DNA from: DASYXW01 sp035934405
GTDB taxonomy: Bacteria > Acidobacteriota > Terriglobia > UBA7540
Reading direction: 5' to 3'
Assembly (NCBI GenBank): GCA_035934405.1
Contig: DASYXW010000091.1
Coordinates: 1 to 57,124, forward strand
Length of the DNA stretch: 57,124 nucleotides
A program made the translations under genes and the position numbers. Below, piece after piece: positions 25,043 to 32,677 of the stretch (its first letter is position 1; each line of letters starts with the position of its first letter). Under the pieces are notes generated by a model. It made no database searches. It was not told the DNA's origin and saw only the letters and a program-made list of their open reading frames with translations.

Positions 25043-25863
25043 CAGTCGTAGGCGATGTTGATGTCCACGGTACTCCCTGGACCTGTGCTGCCGGCGCGAG
25101 TCGTGGTCACGGCAATAGTGATCGCGGTCGAGAACTTAAGTCCGTTGACGAACTCGAGGTTCGCAGCCCCGCTCGCCGGGATGCCGATGCTCCACTTCGG
25201 CGCCGTCGTGCCGAGCGTGACACTCGCGACTGCGGCGTCGAAAATCTGCACGTATGCCATCGACGCGTTCGGGTTGTCGATGTAGTACGCCCCGAGAGTC
25301 CCCGCGCTCGTCTTGACCGCCGTAACGGTCGCGGCGATGGAACCCGAGTACGTCGAGGGCCAGCCCTGCCCGCTCACGGGCGAGACGTTTACCTGGCCTA
25401 CCGCGTTCGTCCCCGCGGCAAGCGCGGGCAGGGACGCAAGGGAGACCGGCTGCGTGTTCTGAAAGAACGCGCCCGTGACTGCGACTGAGTTGTTCGGGCT
25501 GACCGCGACAACCAGTGCCTTATCCGCGGCGGCGGCCGCCGTACTCGCCGCCTTGACCGCTACAGGGCCGTTCGTACCATCCGTCAGCTCATGCGGCCAC
25601 GCGTTCGCAAGCGTGTTGGCCGTGCCCTGGTTGGCGGTTATGGTGCCCGACACAGGCTGCGTGGCCTGCCAGAACGTGCCGGAAACCGGCATCGGATTCC
25701 CGGCGGTAACGAGACTCTCGTTCGTTTCCCCGCCCACGTCGAGCTGAACGACCTGCGTCTTCGCCGCGATAGGAACGGAGTCCGCCGAACGGTCGATCGT
25801 ACGGACTACATCCTGGTTCACCGTGCCGGTGCTGGGGACAACGAGTTGTGTGTTGTCACTCAT
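25042..25863 (-). CDS. Large beta-rich decoration-like protein
   Basis: This 273-residue protein is rich in Val, Thr, Ser, Ala and Asn. Its repetitive segments include P-V-S-G-T-F-W-Q-A-T-Q-P-V-S-G-T and later V-A-V-T-G-A-F-F-Q-N-T-Q-P-V-S, so at least the motif F-x-Q-x-T-Q-P-V-S occurs twice. This suggests two related beta domains. No signal peptide. It follows paralogue T and overlaps it by 4 bases. Probably a head or tail surface protein. Confidence 0.6.
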   Translation of the reverse strand: MSDNTQLVVPSTGTVNQDVVRTIDRSADSVPIAAKTQVVQLDVGGETNESLVTAGNPMPVSGTFWQATQPVSGTITANQGTANTLANAWPHELTDGTNGPVAVKAASTAAAAADKALVVAVSPNNSVAVTGAFFQNTQPVSLASLPALAAGTNAVGQVNVSPVSGQGWPSTYSGSIAATVTAVKTSAGTLGAYYIDNPNASMAYVQIFDAAVASVTLGTTAPKWSIGIPASGAANLEFVNGLKFSTAITIAVTTTRAGSTGPGSTVDINIAYD

Positions 25864-26126
25864 GACGCGACGGGCTTAACGAAGCCCGGCACGCGCGCCG
25901 GGTAGACCTGCAACGCCTGGATCGGCATCGCCGACCCGGTCTTCATGTTCGCAGCTGTGCTCCACCGAGCCCACGGCGGACTCGACGGCGTGTTCGCCTG
26001 CGCGATCGCCAGTGTGCGCAGATGAAGTCGATTCTGCTGAGTGTTGCCCACGTTCAGCGACCCCTGTTGCAAGCAGTGCAAACGCTCCGCCAGCTCGATC
26101 GAGATCCACTTCGTGTAGGAACTCAC
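25860..26126 (-). CDS. Decoration-block paralogue T
   Basis: This 88-residue protein has a GTG start with GGAGG 5 bases upstream. It shares K-W-I-S-I-E, R-L-H-C-L-Q-Q-G-S-L-N-V-G-N-T and W-A-R-W with 23966-24286. The SD lies right behind the T-tract of the terminator at 26136-26166, so its expression depends on read-through from the capsid genes or on post-transcriptional processing. Confidence 0.62.
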   Translation of the reverse strand: MSSYTKWISIELAERLHCLQQGSLNVGNTQQNRLHLRTLAIAQANTPSSPPWARWSTAANMKTGSAMPIQALQVYPARVPGFVKPVAS

Positions 26127-26135
26127 TCAACCTCC

Positions 26136-26166
26136 GAAAAAGAAGGCGGGGTGGCAGTCCCCCGCC
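26136..26166 (-). terminator. Rho-independent terminator after the capsid genes
   Basis: On the minus strand, a stem of GGCGGGG paired with CCCCGCC (arms 26160-26166 and 26145-26151, loop 8 bases) is followed by TTCTTTTTC. It lies between the small capsid-associated gene and paralogue T. It would limit transcription into the decoration, glycan and tail genes, giving more capsid than tail protein. Confidence 0.8.
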
Positions 26167-26175
26167 GGGCCAATT

Positions 26176-26493
26176 TCAGGCCGAGTTGATGGTCGTGTTC
26201 AGCACGGTCGCGCTGAACAAATCCACGACGCCGGTCACCGGCGGAGACGCCAGCAGATTGCGCGTGTTGCTCTTGACCACTGCAAGGCCGGCCGAGCCGG
26301 CGAGCCACGGCGAAGAAGCCGTGGTCCAGTAGATCAGATCGCCGACCTTGAGCTTGCCCGCCAGGGCGTTGAAATACCCCGAAGTGCAAACGGTCAGTGC
26401 CGTGTCGGTCGACACGTAGGTCCAGATCGTCGGGCAGTTGTCGTTCTCGGGACCCACTCGAGTGAACTGCGTGTTGAAGCTTGAATAAGCCAT
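26176..26493 (-). CDS. Small capsid-associated protein
   Basis: This 105-residue protein is beta-rich with two Cys. A short K-V-G-D-L-I-Y-W segment is typical of head decoration or auxiliary proteins. It lies 13 bases after the major capsid gene and directly before the terminator, the place of cement or decoration proteins. Family not firmly recognised. Confidence 0.6.
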   Translation of the reverse strand: MAYSSFNTQFTRVGPENDNCPTIWTYVSTDTALTVCTSGYFNALAGKLKVGDLIYWTTASSPWLAGSAGLAVVKSNTRNLLASPPVTGVVDLFSATVLNTTINSA

Positions 26494-26506
26494 GATTGAT
26501 TACCTC

Positions 26507-27382
26507 TCAGGTTCCGTAGACGTTGACGACTACGACGCCGAGCGCATCAATGATGGCCGAGCCGCCCATGTAGATCGACTGCGACAGCCACGCCCCGTTC
26601 TGGGGAATGAAGTCGACGCGCGACTGGGGCTCGATGGCGGTCGCAAGACCGACAGCGGCTTTGTCGTACGCGAAGCACTCTGTCACGTTCGCCGATCCGG
26701 CCGGAAGGCCGCCCTCGACGCGGTTTTCGATCACCTTGAAGGTGAAGCCGAACGCCTTCTTGTTGTTCATGTCGGCATCGGTCAGAAGCCGCATCGTCTG
26801 GTAGTCCGCACTCGTCACTTCGATTTCGGCCAGAGCCGTCTCGAGCGCGATCGCGTTGATCACCATGTAGTGATCCCCGCCGGACGCCTGCTGCTGCACG
26901 AGATACCGTTTGGCGTGGCGGATCTTATCCGCGGTCAGGCCGGTGTTCGTGCCAGCGTACCCGGAAGTCACGGTGCCCGCGGGGCCGCTCACCGCCGCAA
27001 GGGCGTTGATGATCAGCTGGTCCTCGGCGCGGCCGATGGCCTTCGCGTTGTCCTTCGCGAGGAAGGTACGCTCGTCGATGTTGGTCTCCGCCTGGTCGAA
27101 CAGGTCGGTGTAGTCGCCCACACGCCAGTTGGTGAGTGTGGCGAAGATTTTGGTGTGGCTGGTGTCGTTCGGGGTGATCTGCTCGGCAGAAGCGGTCTGC
27201 TGATAGGCGACTGAAGCGCCGATCTTACGGAACGCGAACTGCTGACCGACTACTCCGGTCTTCACGCGCACAGAATTGCGGAGCACGCCCTCGCCCTGAT
27301 AAGCGAGTTTTACTTCCTGGTCAAATGCGGCGATCGCCGCATTAGTTGTGGAAGTATAAGTGCCCCCGAGATGGATACTCAT
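26507..27382 (-). CDS. Major capsid protein
   Basis: This 291-residue protein's size and order (scaffold, HNH, this, decoration) mark it as the head protein. It begins with an N-terminal arm region, has R-N-S-V-R-V-K near 37, W-R-V-G-D-Y near 85 and a conserved-looking E-D-Q-L-I-I-N-A-L at about 119. This is the HK97-fold type of short capsid protein found in podoviruses. It should form the icosahedral shell around the portal. Confidence 0.82.
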   Translation of the reverse strand: MSIHLGGTYTSTTNAAIAAFDQEVKLAYQGEGVLRNSVRVKTGVVGQQFAFRKIGASVAYQQTASAEQITPNDTSHTKIFATLTNWRVGDYTDLFDQAETNIDERTFLAKDNAKAIGRAEDQLIINALAAVSGPAGTVTSGYAGTNTGLTADKIRHAKRYLVQQQASGGDHYMVINAIALETALAEIEVTSADYQTMRLLTDADMNNKKAFGFTFKVIENRVEGGLPAGSANVTECFAYDKAAVGLATAIEPQSRVDFIPQNGAWLSQSIYMGGSAIIDALGVVVVNVYGT

Positions 27383-27393
27383 CTTTGGGTTCC

Positions 27394-27906
27394 TTAGTCA
27401 GTAAAGGGAGATAGTTCATCGCGCCGGCTTCCACGGCTTCGCTCGACTCGAGGTCCCATTTCTGGCTCTATCTCGCTTGCAGATTCTCGTTCTGCGACCG
27501 GCTGTGCTTGCTGGGTTGCGCTCACGCGCAGGTATCCAGCCGCATTCAGCAAAAGCTGTTCGTTGTCCCCAAATTTCCCGAGGCCAACGTTGCACCCAAA
27601 ACACAAGAGGCCGCGGACTACACCTGTCTGGTGGTCGTGGTCAACGCGGGCAACTTCGTTCGGAGGGTGCCCCATAAATTCTCTGGTGGTATCGGTCTGC
27701 GCAATAAGGCGCAAATCACAAATCACGCAGCGGCCTTTCTGCCGCGCGAACAATTCGTCATAGCGTTCTGGCGTGATACCGTAAAATCTCTTCAAGTTCG
27801 CGCGAAGCGCGATCTGGCGAGCGCTGACGGGATTAGCATCCCGCCAACGCTTTTGCTTCGCCCGATTCTGTTCCGGCGTCAGGTACTTCAAATACGCTGC
27901 CGCCAC
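27394..27906 (-). CDS. HNH homing-type endonuclease, EndoVII-like (copy 2)
   Basis: This 170-residue protein has C-x2-C, V-D-H-D-H and R-G-L-L-C-F-G-C-N motifs, as in copy 1 (19594-20001), plus a disordered charged tail. GTG start overlaps the small upstream gene by one base. It is inserted between scaffold-side genes and the major capsid gene. A free-standing homing endonuclease is the most likely role. Confidence 0.88.
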   Translation of the reverse strand: MAAAYLKYLTPEQNRAKQKRWRDANPVSARQIALRANLKRFYGITPERYDELFARQKGRCVICDLRLIAQTDTTREFMGHPPNEVARVDHDHQTGVVRGLLCFGCNVGLGKFGDNEQLLLNAAGYLRVSATQQAQPVAERESASEIEPEMGPRVERSRGSRRDELSPFTD

Positions 27907-28049
27907 TACTTCCCCTTCTTCCGTTTGCTCATCCGACCGGCCTTGCGCATGGCGATCGCAACTGCCTGCTTCTGCGGCCTGCCCGCGGTCATCTCAGTTT
28001 TGATGTTGGCCGAGACCACCGCGTTGCTCTTGCCTGACTGAAGGGGCAT
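27906..28049 (-). CDS. Small conserved basic phage protein
   Basis: This 47-residue Lys/Arg-rich protein has the pattern S-G-K-S-N-x-x-x-S-x-N-I-K-T-E followed by K-Q-A-V-A-I-A and a basic tail R-M-S-K-R-K-K-G-K. Short proteins of this type are common near portal and capsid genes in many tailed phages. Its start overlaps the scaffold stop by 1 base. Possible head-assembly or DNA-contact role. Confidence 0.75.
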   Translation of the reverse strand: MPLQSGKSNAVVSANIKTEMTAGRPQKQAVAIAMRKAGRMSKRKKGK

Positions 28050-29017
28050 TACGCCCCCTGCGCCGCGTAGTAGTCGACGTAGCGCTTCTCGATTAGGCGG
28101 CGGTAGGCCGGATCAAGATCGACCAGCAGAACGCCCTTGTCGTTGCGCTTGCCGTGGTCCGCCTTGATCGCCGCAAGTGCGTCACCGCCCTGCGCGGCCG
28201 GCACATCCATGCCGGGCTTCGGCATGCGGATCTGCGCGGTCTTCGGGATGATCGCCTCGATCACCTTGATCACCGCGTCCGCGTTCGCGCCGGTGGTCGC
28301 CGCGCGAAGCATCGCGTAACCCTCACTACCGAGGTTCGCCTTCCCCCAGGAAGCCACCGCGGCAATACGCGAATCCGCGTTCTCGCCGAGGCGCTCTTTG
28401 ATCGCGCCCATATCGGGCTGCTGTGCCATCTCGTACTGGACCAGCTGGCCGAGAAGCTCGGTGTAGCCCTCCTGACTCAGCTGATTCGTGGCCGCCCACT
28501 TCGTGAACGCCTGCGCCATCGGATGATCGGCCTTGAACTCAACACCCTCGGGCGGGTTGAACGCGTAGGTGACTTCGCCCTTCTCGTTCTTCGGCGCGCC
28601 CTTAAACGCACCGAAGCGAGACTCGAGGTGTGCGTACGCCTCGGCTTGCGCGGCGACCGTCTTGTACTTGTCGCCTTTGAACCAGCCGGGCTTCTCGCCC
28701 TGCCCCATCACGCCATCGGTAAGGAGCCACGTCTTCCCGCCGTTCGGGTCGGCGGCAGCTTCCGCGGCGGCGATCAACGCCTTCGCGGCCGCAATCTTCT
28801 CGGCCTCCGTCTGCGGTGCAGCGGGCGCCGCAGCAGGCTCGGCTGGCAGAAGCGAGTCTTCGACCGCGGGAGCCGGTGCAGCAGCCGGGGCTGCGGGCGC
28901 CGCGGGAGCGGCTGGTGCTGGGGCGGCTGCAGGAGCTGCGGGCGCCGGCGCGGGCGCCGGTGCGGGAGCTGCCGGTGCGGCCGCAGGTGCCGCGGGAGCG
29001 GCTGCGGGTGTCGTCAC
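28049..29017 (-). CDS. Scaffolding protein
   Basis: This 322-residue protein has a first 75 residues that are almost only Ala and Pro, then a helical, acidic body with P-E-G-V-E-F and G-K-A-N-L-G-S-E-G-Y, ending in basic residues near the C-terminus (R-L-I-E-K-R-Y-V). This is the usual build of podovirus scaffolding proteins located directly before the capsid gene. The Ala/Pro stretch is longer than usual. Confidence 0.82.
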   Translation of the reverse strand: MTTPAAAPAAPAAAPAAPAPAPAPAPAAPAAAPAPAAPAAPAAPAAAPAPAVEDSLLPAEPAAAPAAPQTEAEKIAAAKALIAAAEAAADPNGGKTWLLTDGVMGQGEKPGWFKGDKYKTVAAQAEAYAHLESRFGAFKGAPKNEKGEVTYAFNPPEGVEFKADHPMAQAFTKWAATNQLSQEGYTELLGQLVQYEMAQQPDMGAIKERLGENADSRIAAVASWGKANLGSEGYAMLRAATTGANADAVIKVIEAIIPKTAQIRMPKPGMDVPAAQGGDALAAIKADHGKRNDKGVLLVDLDPAYRRLIEKRYVDYYAAQGA

Positions 29018-29319
29018 GGTAGATTCCTCGTAGTAGCCACGGATGCGTTCTGCTGCGCATGCTCAATTTGAGCGTGCAGAGCCTCAACGAACTCTCGTAC
29101 CGCGTTATGCGCGGCGTACTCCTGCGGCGTCGCGTCAAGCGCCACCACCTTGCGGCGCACCATCTGCGTCCACTGCGCCAGCAGCTCGACCGCGCGCTTA
29201 TCCGCGGTCGGGCCGGCAAACACCAAATAGCGCTGGGCGAAATTCACGCCCTGCACGAACTGCTCCTGCTTCTGCTTCGTAGCCTCTGGAAACAGGTCTT
29301 CCCACTTCTCCTCCGCCAT
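29014..29319 (-). CDS. Small helical head-assembly protein
   Basis: This 101-residue, mainly helical protein is charged, without a recognised domain. It lies between portal and scaffold genes with a short overlap to the scaffold start. It probably takes part in portal-scaffold assembly. No alternative function is suggested. Confidence 0.6.
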   Translation of the reverse strand: MAEEKWEDLFPEATKQKQEQFVQGVNFAQRYLVFAGPTADKRAVELLAQWTQMVRRKVVALDATPQEYAAHNAVREFVEALHAQIEHAQQNASVATTRNLP

Positions 29320-29328
29320 CTACTTCTC

Positions 29329-30999
29329 CTACTGCGCGGGTACGGGCGCGGGTCCGCCAGGCGGCGCTCCGCCACCAGCACCGGCCGTCTCGCCTTGCGC
29401 CTGCGCGGCCGCCATACCGCCCGCGTGTTGCTGCTGATTCGCCTGCATCGCCTGCTGCGCCTTTATCCCGGTCTCGACGAGCTTCTGCTTGTCCTCGTCG
29501 GTCATGATCAGGCTCTCGGGGATACCCTTGAGCCGCGCAACGTAGGACGGCAGCTTCTGCAGGTTGAGCCCCGTCCCAACAGCCGCGCCTCCGGCCTGCG
29601 GGCCGAGAGGACCGCCGGGGCCGAGGAGCTGCAGCGTTTCCTGCACTGCCAGGATCTCGCTGGCGTTCTGCGTCGTCGCGAAGGGTGACGTGTACTTCAC
29701 CGTCACGTCCTTGCCGTCGAGCCTGAATTTCGGCATCAGCCCTTTCTTCTGAAGGATGAAGACGCCGCGCTTGACGATCTTGTCGAGCAGCTCCGCCTGG
29801 ATGCGCGTGTACTCCCCGTTCATTGCCCAGAGGCGGTTGCGGTCAGCAACGCTGATCTCGGTCGCGCTCTTGACGGGACCCTCAGAGGGCTCCGGCCCGA
29901 GCATGATGCGGCGCACGCGCTCCTGAAGCTTCTGAACGCGGGTCTCGCTGAGCTGGAAGTTCCCGCCTATCTCAAGCGGGCGCAGCGACGGTGAGTTGTC
30001 CGCGTTGCTCGCCACCGGAATGATCGTGTTTGGCGTCAGGCTTGCCGTGTACGGATTCAACACACCGTCGCTCACGCCGGTCATCGGGGGCGCAACGGCG
30101 AGGGCCAGGTTGGTCAGCTCGAACTCGACAATGCGGTCGAGCGTGCGCGCGTCCGACAGTGCAAGCAGTACGCGGCCGCGGCCGTATGTCTCGCCCGCAG
30201 TCTTCGAGGCGCGCCCCACGATGCGGGGGTTGCTGGGGCCGAACTCGTACCGCCAGATGATCGTCGGGCCATTCTTGTCGATCACGACGCCGTAGAACTT
30301 CTTCGTCTCCGGGTCGTAAATCTGCCCCTCAATGAGCGTGACCTTCTTCTCCGGGGACTTCTGAATCGTCTCCTGCGTCATTGCCGGCAGATCGAACATC
30401 TCGAGGCCGGGGTAGAGCCGCAGCAGGTTACGCGCTTCCGGGCAGCGCTCCATCCACGTCGTCTCGATTGTCCCGCGAGGACCTTCCTCTAACTCGAGCA
30501 CCGAAGTCGGAATCGACTCGAACTCGAACGGATTGTCGTGCTCGCCTTCGTTAAAATCGAGTGCCGCCGTTCCGACTTGCAGGTCGAGCGCGGCCTCGCT
30601 GATCACCGTGTTGAAGTTCGACGCGTTCAGGTAATGGAAGAACGTCTTCGTCGCCTTCTGCAATCCCTCGAGGATTTTGGGGTTCTCCTCAAGATGCTCG
30701 GGTAGGATCGCTGCGCCGGGGGCGAGTTGCACCCATTCAACCCAGCTCGGGAAAAGGAGCGCGCAAAGCGTGTTCGCCGCTGTGTACGTTGCTTCCTGCA
30801 ACGTCGAATCGAACAGCCGATTGTTCCGGTACTGCCCCTCGGTGTGCCAGGTGAACGTCTCGCGCGAGGGCATCGCGTAGAGATATGCGTCGCGGTAAAG
30901 CGCGCGCCACAAATTCTTCTTGGTCTCGGCCGCGGCGCGGCGTTTCAGCAGCGCTTCGGGATTCTCGAGACCGGAGGGGAGGCGGGAAAGTAGCGCCAC
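29329..30999 (-). CDS. Portal (head-tail connector) protein, T7-like
   Basis: This 556-residue protein of the podovirus head-tail connector family (T7 gp8 type) has full length. The opening helix, A-Y-L-Y-A-M-P-S-R region and the N-T-L-C-A-L-L-F-P stretch near 80-90 match connectors. The C-terminus is Gly/Ala/Pro/Gln-rich. GTG start directly follows the upstream stop. It is the vertex for packaging and tail attachment. Confidence 0.88.
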   Translation of the reverse strand: MALLSRLPSGLENPEALLKRRAAAETKKNLWRALYRDAYLYAMPSRETFTWHTEGQYRNNRLFDSTLQEATYTAANTLCALLFPSWVEWVQLAPGAAILPEHLEENPKILEGLQKATKTFFHYLNASNFNTVISEAALDLQVGTAALDFNEGEHDNPFEFESIPTSVLELEEGPRGTIETTWMERCPEARNLLRLYPGLEMFDLPAMTQETIQKSPEKKVTLIEGQIYDPETKKFYGVVIDKNGPTIIWRYEFGPSNPRIVGRASKTAGETYGRGRVLLALSDARTLDRIVEFELTNLALAVAPPMTGVSDGVLNPYTASLTPNTIIPVASNADNSPSLRPLEIGGNFQLSETRVQKLQERVRRIMLGPEPSEGPVKSATEISVADRNRLWAMNGEYTRIQAELLDKIVKRGVFILQKKGLMPKFRLDGKDVTVKYTSPFATTQNASEILAVQETLQLLGPGGPLGPQAGGAAVGTGLNLQKLPSYVARLKGIPESLIMTDEDKQKLVETGIKAQQAMQANQQQHAGGMAAAQAQGETAGAGGGAPPGGPAPVPAQ

Positions 31000-31188
31000 T
31001 TACTTCGCTTTGCGCCGCTTGCTCATCCGGCCGTGGCCGAAGTTCTCGGCGAAGATCGCCATCTTCTCCGCATGGCCGCCAGCGGCCTTGCCCTTGGCGA
31101 TGTCCGCTGCGGTGATCGGCTCGTCTTCCGACTTCCCGAGCCACCGATGGAACGCGCCCTTCGCAATATGCCCGACTTTCGCCTTCAT
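31000..31188 (-). CDS. Small basic protein next to portal
   Basis: This 62-residue Lys/Ala/Gly-rich protein ends G-R-M-S-K-R-R-K-A-K, a tail very like that of the 47-residue protein at 27906-28049 (R-M-S-K-R-K-K-G-K). ATGA overlap with the upstream gene. Probably a head-assembly or DNA-binding protein of the same kind. Confidence 0.65.
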   Translation of the reverse strand: MKAKVGHIAKGAFHRWLGKSEDEPITAADIAKGKAAGGHAEKMAIFAENFGHGRMSKRRKAK

Positions 31189-31592
31189 GGAATCTGCCCT
31201 CGTCCGCTACCGCCGCCCCGAACACCGCCGCCAGCTGCGCCGGCGCCCGATGCACCAGTGCCGCCCGCGGGGGTCGCCCCGCTTCCCGTCGTCGATCCCC
31301 GGATCAAGTCAATCAGGCTCTGCGGAGCCGTAGCCACCGGCGCCGCGTTCGCGCTGCGCTGCGCGAGACTGGCGGGGCCTGTGCCCCTCGTATCGGTGGT
31401 GCCCGGCGTGTTGCCGCGCACTGCACGGGAAAGCGCGGAACCTCTGAATACGCGCGTGCCGAGCATCGAGTTCAAGATCGCCTTACGCTGCGCGTTCTCC
31501 TCGAGATTGAGGTTCGCCTGCGTAGTCGCCTGCTGCGTTTCCAGCTGCTGTTGCTGGACAGTTGGACCGCTACTACCGCCTCCGCCGCCCAT
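31185..31592 (-). CDS. Gly/Gln-rich low-complexity protein
   Basis: This 135-residue protein starts with G-G-G-G-G, then a Gln-rich helix, then Gly/Ala/Thr/Ser-rich disordered sequence. Such small proteins lie beside portals in several phages and may be internal virion components. Function unknown. Confidence 0.5.
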   Translation of the reverse strand: MGGGGGSSGPTVQQQQLETQQATTQANLNLEENAQRKAILNSMLGTRVFRGSALSRAVRGNTPGTTDTRGTGPASLAQRSANAAPVATAPQSLIDLIRGSTTGSGATPAGGTGASGAGAAGGGVRGGGSGRGQIP

Positions 31593-32052
31593 CTATGATT
31601 CCGCCCCGCTGTTGAATGTGCTGGAACAACTGCCAGGGCGTGCGCACACAAAACGCCCGAATGCCAAGAGCGGCTTTGACGACCTCTACGCAAGTGGGCG
31701 GCCCGATGTCGAACCAGCTGCGCATACGCTCCAACGGTTGCAAAGTCGTCACCTTCTGCACCGTCGAGTTTGGGCACTTCACCCACGGGGGCCGCGGATC
31801 GGTAGAAATTTCAGCGTCCAGAAGTTCAAACGTCGGCAGGATGTTCAACCAGACGACATCCTCGGGACCCGGGCCGAAGTACACCGGCCGCGTTAGCTCG
31901 ACGTGCCGGAAACCCTGCTTGAGATACTTCGCCCACCAGAACCACGGAGGGCGCGCGTGATACACGAGGTACCATTCGCGAACCTTGCACTCGGAAAAAT
32001 CAAGCAGACTCGTTTTCGGAGTCGTCTTCGTGACCGCGGATGACTTCGCCAC
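31573..32052 (-). CDS. Permuted NlpC/P60-like protein (weak)
   Basis: This protein is about 159 residues if it starts at GTG 32052 (SD GGGGGAAG upstream); a longer ATG frame begins at 32091 but overlaps the upstream gene further. A His in F-R-H-V-E-L precedes a Cys in P-P-T-C-V-E-V-V-K-A-A-L-G. Histidine-before-cysteine order is that of circularly permuted papain-fold proteins (LRAT/YiiX type). This is a pattern-level guess. It overlaps the phosphatase-like gene. Confidence 0.45.
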   Translation of the reverse strand: MAKSSAVTKTTPKTSLLDFSECKVREWYLVYHARPPWFWWAKYLKQGFRHVELTRPVYFGPGPEDVVWLNILPTFELLDAEISTDPRPPWVKCPNSTVQKVTTLQPLERMRSWFDIGPPTCVEVVKAALGIRAFCVRTPWQLFQHIQQRGGIIDGRRRR

Positions 32053-32677
32053 CCCAACTTCCCCCGGAATAATGCAGCGCGGCCAAACCACCTTCCGTCA
32101 GATCGATCGCGTCCTGATCGCCGAGCAGATGCTCCCCAAGCAGCCGCAAGTTCGACCCGGAGCAGACCACGAGCACGGGCTTACCGGACTTGACCGCTTC
32201 CTTACCGATCTTCGTGAACCACGGCAGGAAGCGGGAAACGAACGTGTTGTACGACTCGCCGCCGAGCGGCGCTCGAGTCGGGTCCGCCACAAGCTTTTGT
32301 ACCTCGGGGCGCCCGTACCGCTTTTTCGTGCCGGCGAGCACTCCGAGGTTCCATGTCTTCGCGTTGTCGTCGACCACGATCTTCGGGCTCGACAACAGCC
32401 CGGACTGCACGAGATCCGCCGTCTCAGTTGTGCGCTTCAGATCCGGCGCATAGATTTTCGCGATCGGCACCGTCTTCAGCGCCTGCTGCGAGCCGATCAA
32501 CTCGAGCTGACCCTCGTCCGATAGCGGCAGATCGAGCCAACCGTCGGAGCGATGCTGCACGTCGAGCGATGTGCGGCCATGCCGCATGACGTACACCGTG
32601 CCGTCGATCTTGCGTGACGGTGTCGGATCGACGAGGCTACTGCCATCGGCTTCGTCAACCAAACTACCAATCATCAC
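32000..32677 (-). CDS. Histidine-phosphatase-superfamily protein with altered active site
   Basis: This 225-residue protein has the R-H-G motif at 32-34 (H33), the conserved R in K-R-T-T-E near 81-82 and a Rossmann-like fold. It belongs to the phosphoglycerate-mutase/histidine-phosphatase superfamily. However, the second histidine is Ser (S173 in V-V-C-S-G-S-N) and the usual Glu before G-x-x-G is missing (N-L-G-V-L-A-G). It may therefore be a binding or changed-activity protein. It lies beside terminase genes. Confidence 0.75.
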   Translation of the reverse strand: MMIGSLVDEADGSSLVDPTPSRKIDGTVYVMRHGRTSLDVQHRSDGWLDLPLSDEGQLELIGSQQALKTVPIAKIYAPDLKRTTETADLVQSGLLSSPKIVVDDNAKTWNLGVLAGTKKRYGRPEVQKLVADPTRAPLGGESYNTFVSRFLPWFTKIGKEAVKSGKPVLVVCSGSNLRLLGEHLLGDQDAIDLTEGGLAALHYSGGSWGGEVIRGHEDDSENESA

